A stretch of 15,941 nucleotides of DNA, from assembly GCA_050742335.1 (NCBI GenBank), contig JBOGIR010000530.1:1-15941 (forward strand), in the 5' to 3' direction. The stretch comes from DATCJA01 sp050742335. GTDB taxonomy: Bacteria; Acidobacteriota; Vicinamibacteria; Vicinamibacterales; UBA2999. A model generated the notes under the pieces. It saw only the letters and a program-made list of their open reading frames with translations, did no database searches and was not told the origin of the DNA. Below are positions 14,267-15,941 of this stretch, piece after piece (position 1 is the first letter of the stretch; each line of letters opens with the position of its first letter). A program made the position numbers and the translations under genes.

Positions 14267-15846
14267 TGCGGTGCTACGGTCGTGTCGCGGAAGGTGCGGA
14301 ACGCGGATCTGACGTCCGGATTGGCGGCGACGACGAGAACGGCGAGAGCGTGCGCCGTCACCCAACCGCCCACCGGATACTCGATTCGCAGCGCAGTCGC
14401 TGCCAGGACCGCCGCGAACGCGATCATCGTCGAAATCCCGTGGCGCGGCGTGAACGGATGGATGGCTCTTGCGCGATAGAGCGCAAGTCCGTACGCGAGA
14501 TTCAGGACCACCACGGCGAGCGCAAACGAGGTGACTGCCCCCGTCAGTCCGTACCGAGGTATCAGGAGCGCCGCACTGGTGGTCCCCGCTGCGGCGGTGA
14601 TCAGCCGTGCCGCCAGGATCGAACGCGACAGACCAACTGCCCGAAGCATTGCTTCATTGGGTCCGGCCCACGCGGCGAACAGGGTGGCGAGGAGCGCGTA
14701 CTGCAGCGCCGAGCCCACCGCGGCATAGTCTGACCCGAACAGGAACGACAGGATGGCACGGGCGTTTGCGATCATGACAATGACAAGACCGGCAGCGGAG
14801 GCAAAACAGAAGTTCGTGTACTGCCGGTACGAACGCGCAAGGTCGCCCGGCACTCCGTGCGCGGCCATCCGGGCCCACACCGGTACCAGGACCTGTTCGA
14901 GGATCCCGAGCGGGAGTCCCGCGACACCCTGCAGCGCCAGCGCGACGGCGTAAAAGGCGACGGCCGTCGATCCCGTCCACGCAAAGAGCATCGCCGGAAG
15001 GAGGCCGTTCACCAGCGGCCCTGCGAGTATGGCGGCACCCGCGACCGGAACGCCGAAGCGCAGCAACTCCGACGGCGTGCTGACCCCGATCTCTCGCCAG
15101 CGCTGGTCGCGCCCGAACGCTACCCATTGAATCGCCAGGACGACGAGTGCGCCCGCCACGTACAGTCCAGCCACGTAGGGTGCGCGTCGAGCGAGCACGA
15201 GCGGGGAGACGAGCAGTGCGATCGCGACGATGCCCGGGCGTGCGACGTCGATCATGAAGAGCTTCGTCCCAAGCCGGTTGACGCCTCTGTAGGCAGCCCC
15301 AAGGACATCTCCGACGGCGAAGAACGGCAATCCGCATGTCAGGATGGCCGTGGCCCACAACGCGTCCGAGGACATCCAGCTTCCAGACCACGAGAACAGC
15401 GCGGCGAGTACGACCCAGGACGTCAAGACGGCCGACACCGTGACGATCTTCATGGCCGCATGGACAGGTCGCCTGGGCGCCATGTGCGGTGACGCTTCGA
15501 GGCCGACGTAGCGGACAACGGCATCCGGCAGACCGAGCTCCGCTACGACGAGGACCAGGCTCGCAAAGGCCTGCGCCGTCAACACAGCGCCCAGGGCTGC
15601 CGCGGGCATCTTGCGCGTCAGCAACACCTTCATGGCGAACCCGAGGAGCAGCGCAACCCCGGTCCAGCCGAAGCCCAGCAACGTCTGCTGGACGACGACA
15701 CGGAACGACGGCGCCGCGACGGTCGGGAGGTTCGCGGCCAGGTACAGAATTCTCGTAAGAGACCGTATAGCGGTCCAACGGCGCACCGGCAAAAACGGTG
15801 AGGCCGTTTGGAGGGCCGACACGTCGAGGTCGGGCCTAGCGTGCAT
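14263..15846 (-). CDS. Polysaccharide flippase (Wzx/MATE-like, MOP superfamily)
   Basis: Up to 527 aa, strongly hydrophobic with about 12-14 predicted membrane segments. The first helix region (LLGFGWTGVALLLGFAMKV) is followed by LTRKMPAAALGAVLTAQAFAS and LVVAELGLPDAVVRYVG, the usual Wzx pattern in which the helix 1-2 loop carries a lineage-variable 'Lxxxxxxxxxlg' motif. It would move undecaprenyl-linked repeat units across the inner membrane. The start is uncertain: ATG 15846 overlaps the upstream stop by 11 nt, but the first ~32 codons have poor third-position GC and contain hairpin repeat copy 2. In-frame GTG 15786 or a later start is possible. Codon use becomes locus-typical from about 15750 downward. 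The end overlaps the GT4 start by 4 nt. Confidence 0.85.
   Translation of the reverse strand: MHARPDLDVSALQTASPFLPVRRWTAIRSLTRILYLAANLPTVAAPSFRVVVQQTLLGFGWTGVALLLGFAMKVLLTRKMPAAALGAVLTAQAFASLVLVVAELGLPDAVVRYVGLEASPHMAPRRPVHAAMKIVTVSAVLTSWVVLAALFSWSGSWMSSDALWATAILTCGLPFFAVGDVLGAAYRGVNRLGTKLFMIDVARPGIVAIALLVSPLVLARRAPYVAGLYVAGALVVLAIQWVAFGRDQRWREIGVSTPSELLRFGVPVAGAAILAGPLVNGLLPAMLFAWTGSTAVAFYAVALALQGVAGLPLGILEQVLVPVWARMAAHGVPGDLARSYRQYTNFCFASAAGLVIVMIANARAILSFLFGSDYAAVGSALQYALLATLFAAWAGPNEAMLRAVGLSRSILAARLITAAAGTTSAALLIPRYGLTGAVTSFALAVVVLNLAYGLALYRARAIHPFTPRHGISTMIAFAAVLAATALRIEYPVGGWVTAHALAVLVVAANPDVRSAFRTFRDTTVAPQ
15743..15779 (-). repeat. Hairpin repeat element, copy 2 (5' side of the flippase)
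   Basis: 37-nt element with the same CAGAATTCTCGT flank as copy 1, a 3-nt insertion, then a stem 15761-15766 with 15770-15775 and loop ATA. One stem pair is A-T here against G-C in copy 1, and a closing pair is T-G here against C-G there. It lies 57 nt past the stop of the upstream gene and inside, or just before, the N-terminal codons of the flippase. Confidence 0.55.
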
Positions 15847-15941
15847 CGTGGTGGGGCCGCCGTTCGCGATAGGCGTTCAGCACCTGGGTGGTGTACCGCC
15901 CCCATCCATTCCACGTACGGACCGTTTCGAGAGCGGCGCGG
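15836..15941 (-). CDS. C-terminal end of a probable glycosyltransferase (cut by the window edge)
   Basis: 34 codons run from the window edge to a TAG at 15838-15836. The peptide contains ALETVRTWNGWGRYTTQVL followed by NAYRERRP. The pattern of an aromatic 'TWxxWGxxxxxVLxAYR' end resembles the last helix of GT4 glycosyltransferases, and codon third positions are GC-rich as in the neighbouring genes. The product call rests on a short tail and on context. It is the most upstream visible member of unit A and shows the operon continues beyond the window. Confidence 0.6.
   Translation of the reverse strand, partial: RAALETVRTWNGWGRYTTQVLNAYRERRPHHDAR

Noticed and set aside
1..15941. CRISPR array, tRNA, rRNA, transposase or integrase
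   Set aside because: No regularly spaced repeats, no cloverleaf or rRNA-like segments and no DDE or tyrosine recombinase motifs were seen on either strand.

Overview
The window is a GC-rich bacterial locus for building a cell-surface or secreted polysaccharide, apparently by a Wzx/Wzy-type route. GC-rich codon third positions, GTG starts, a plant-like GDP-mannose 3,5-epimerase and dispersed palindromic intergenic repeats suggest Acidobacteriota (perhaps Vicinamibacteria). That placement is a recognition-based guess and no marker gene is present to confirm it.

Layout. Positions 1-254 form a non-coding block closed by a 15-bp perfect inverted repeat (1-15 with 240-254) and containing several internal hairpins. 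It directly precedes a plus-strand family 2 glycosyltransferase (286-1263). Every other gene is on the minus strand. Read in the direction of transcription, from high to low coordinates, unit A holds: the end of a probable glycosyltransferase (15836-15941), a Wzx-like flippase, a GT4, a methyltransferase, two more GT4 enzymes, a CDP-paratose 2-epimerase-like SDR and a second methyltransferase (ending 8193). A 291-bp gap (7902-8192) holds hairpins and a dispersed-type repeat. Unit B follows: GDP-mannose 3,5-epimerase, FkbM-family methyltransferase, WcaI-like GT4, O-antigen ligase/polymerase-like membrane protein, a 99-aa zinc-ribbon protein, a HAD phosphatase and a StrB1/AGAT-type amidinotransferase (ending 1387).

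How the genes may work together (inference). The epimerases supply unusual activated sugars (GDP-L-galactose is the best supported). Five complete glycosyltransferases and the end of a probable sixth assemble the repeat unit. Three methyltransferases decorate it or an associated molecule. The flippase exports it and the ligase-like protein polymerises or attaches it. Most junctions overlap by 1-17 nt, which implies translational coupling. No Wza/Wzc/Wzb export genes and no initiating phosphoglycosyltransferase are present, so the locus continues outside the window.

Most unusual content: (1) an amidinotransferase with an intact Asp-His-Cys triad inside a glycan locus, next to a HAD phosphatase and a zinc-ribbon protein; (2) the folded block at 1-254; (3) two copies of a 34-37-nt hairpin element, same orientation, near the two ends of the minus-strand gene run, with a compensatory base-pair change between them.
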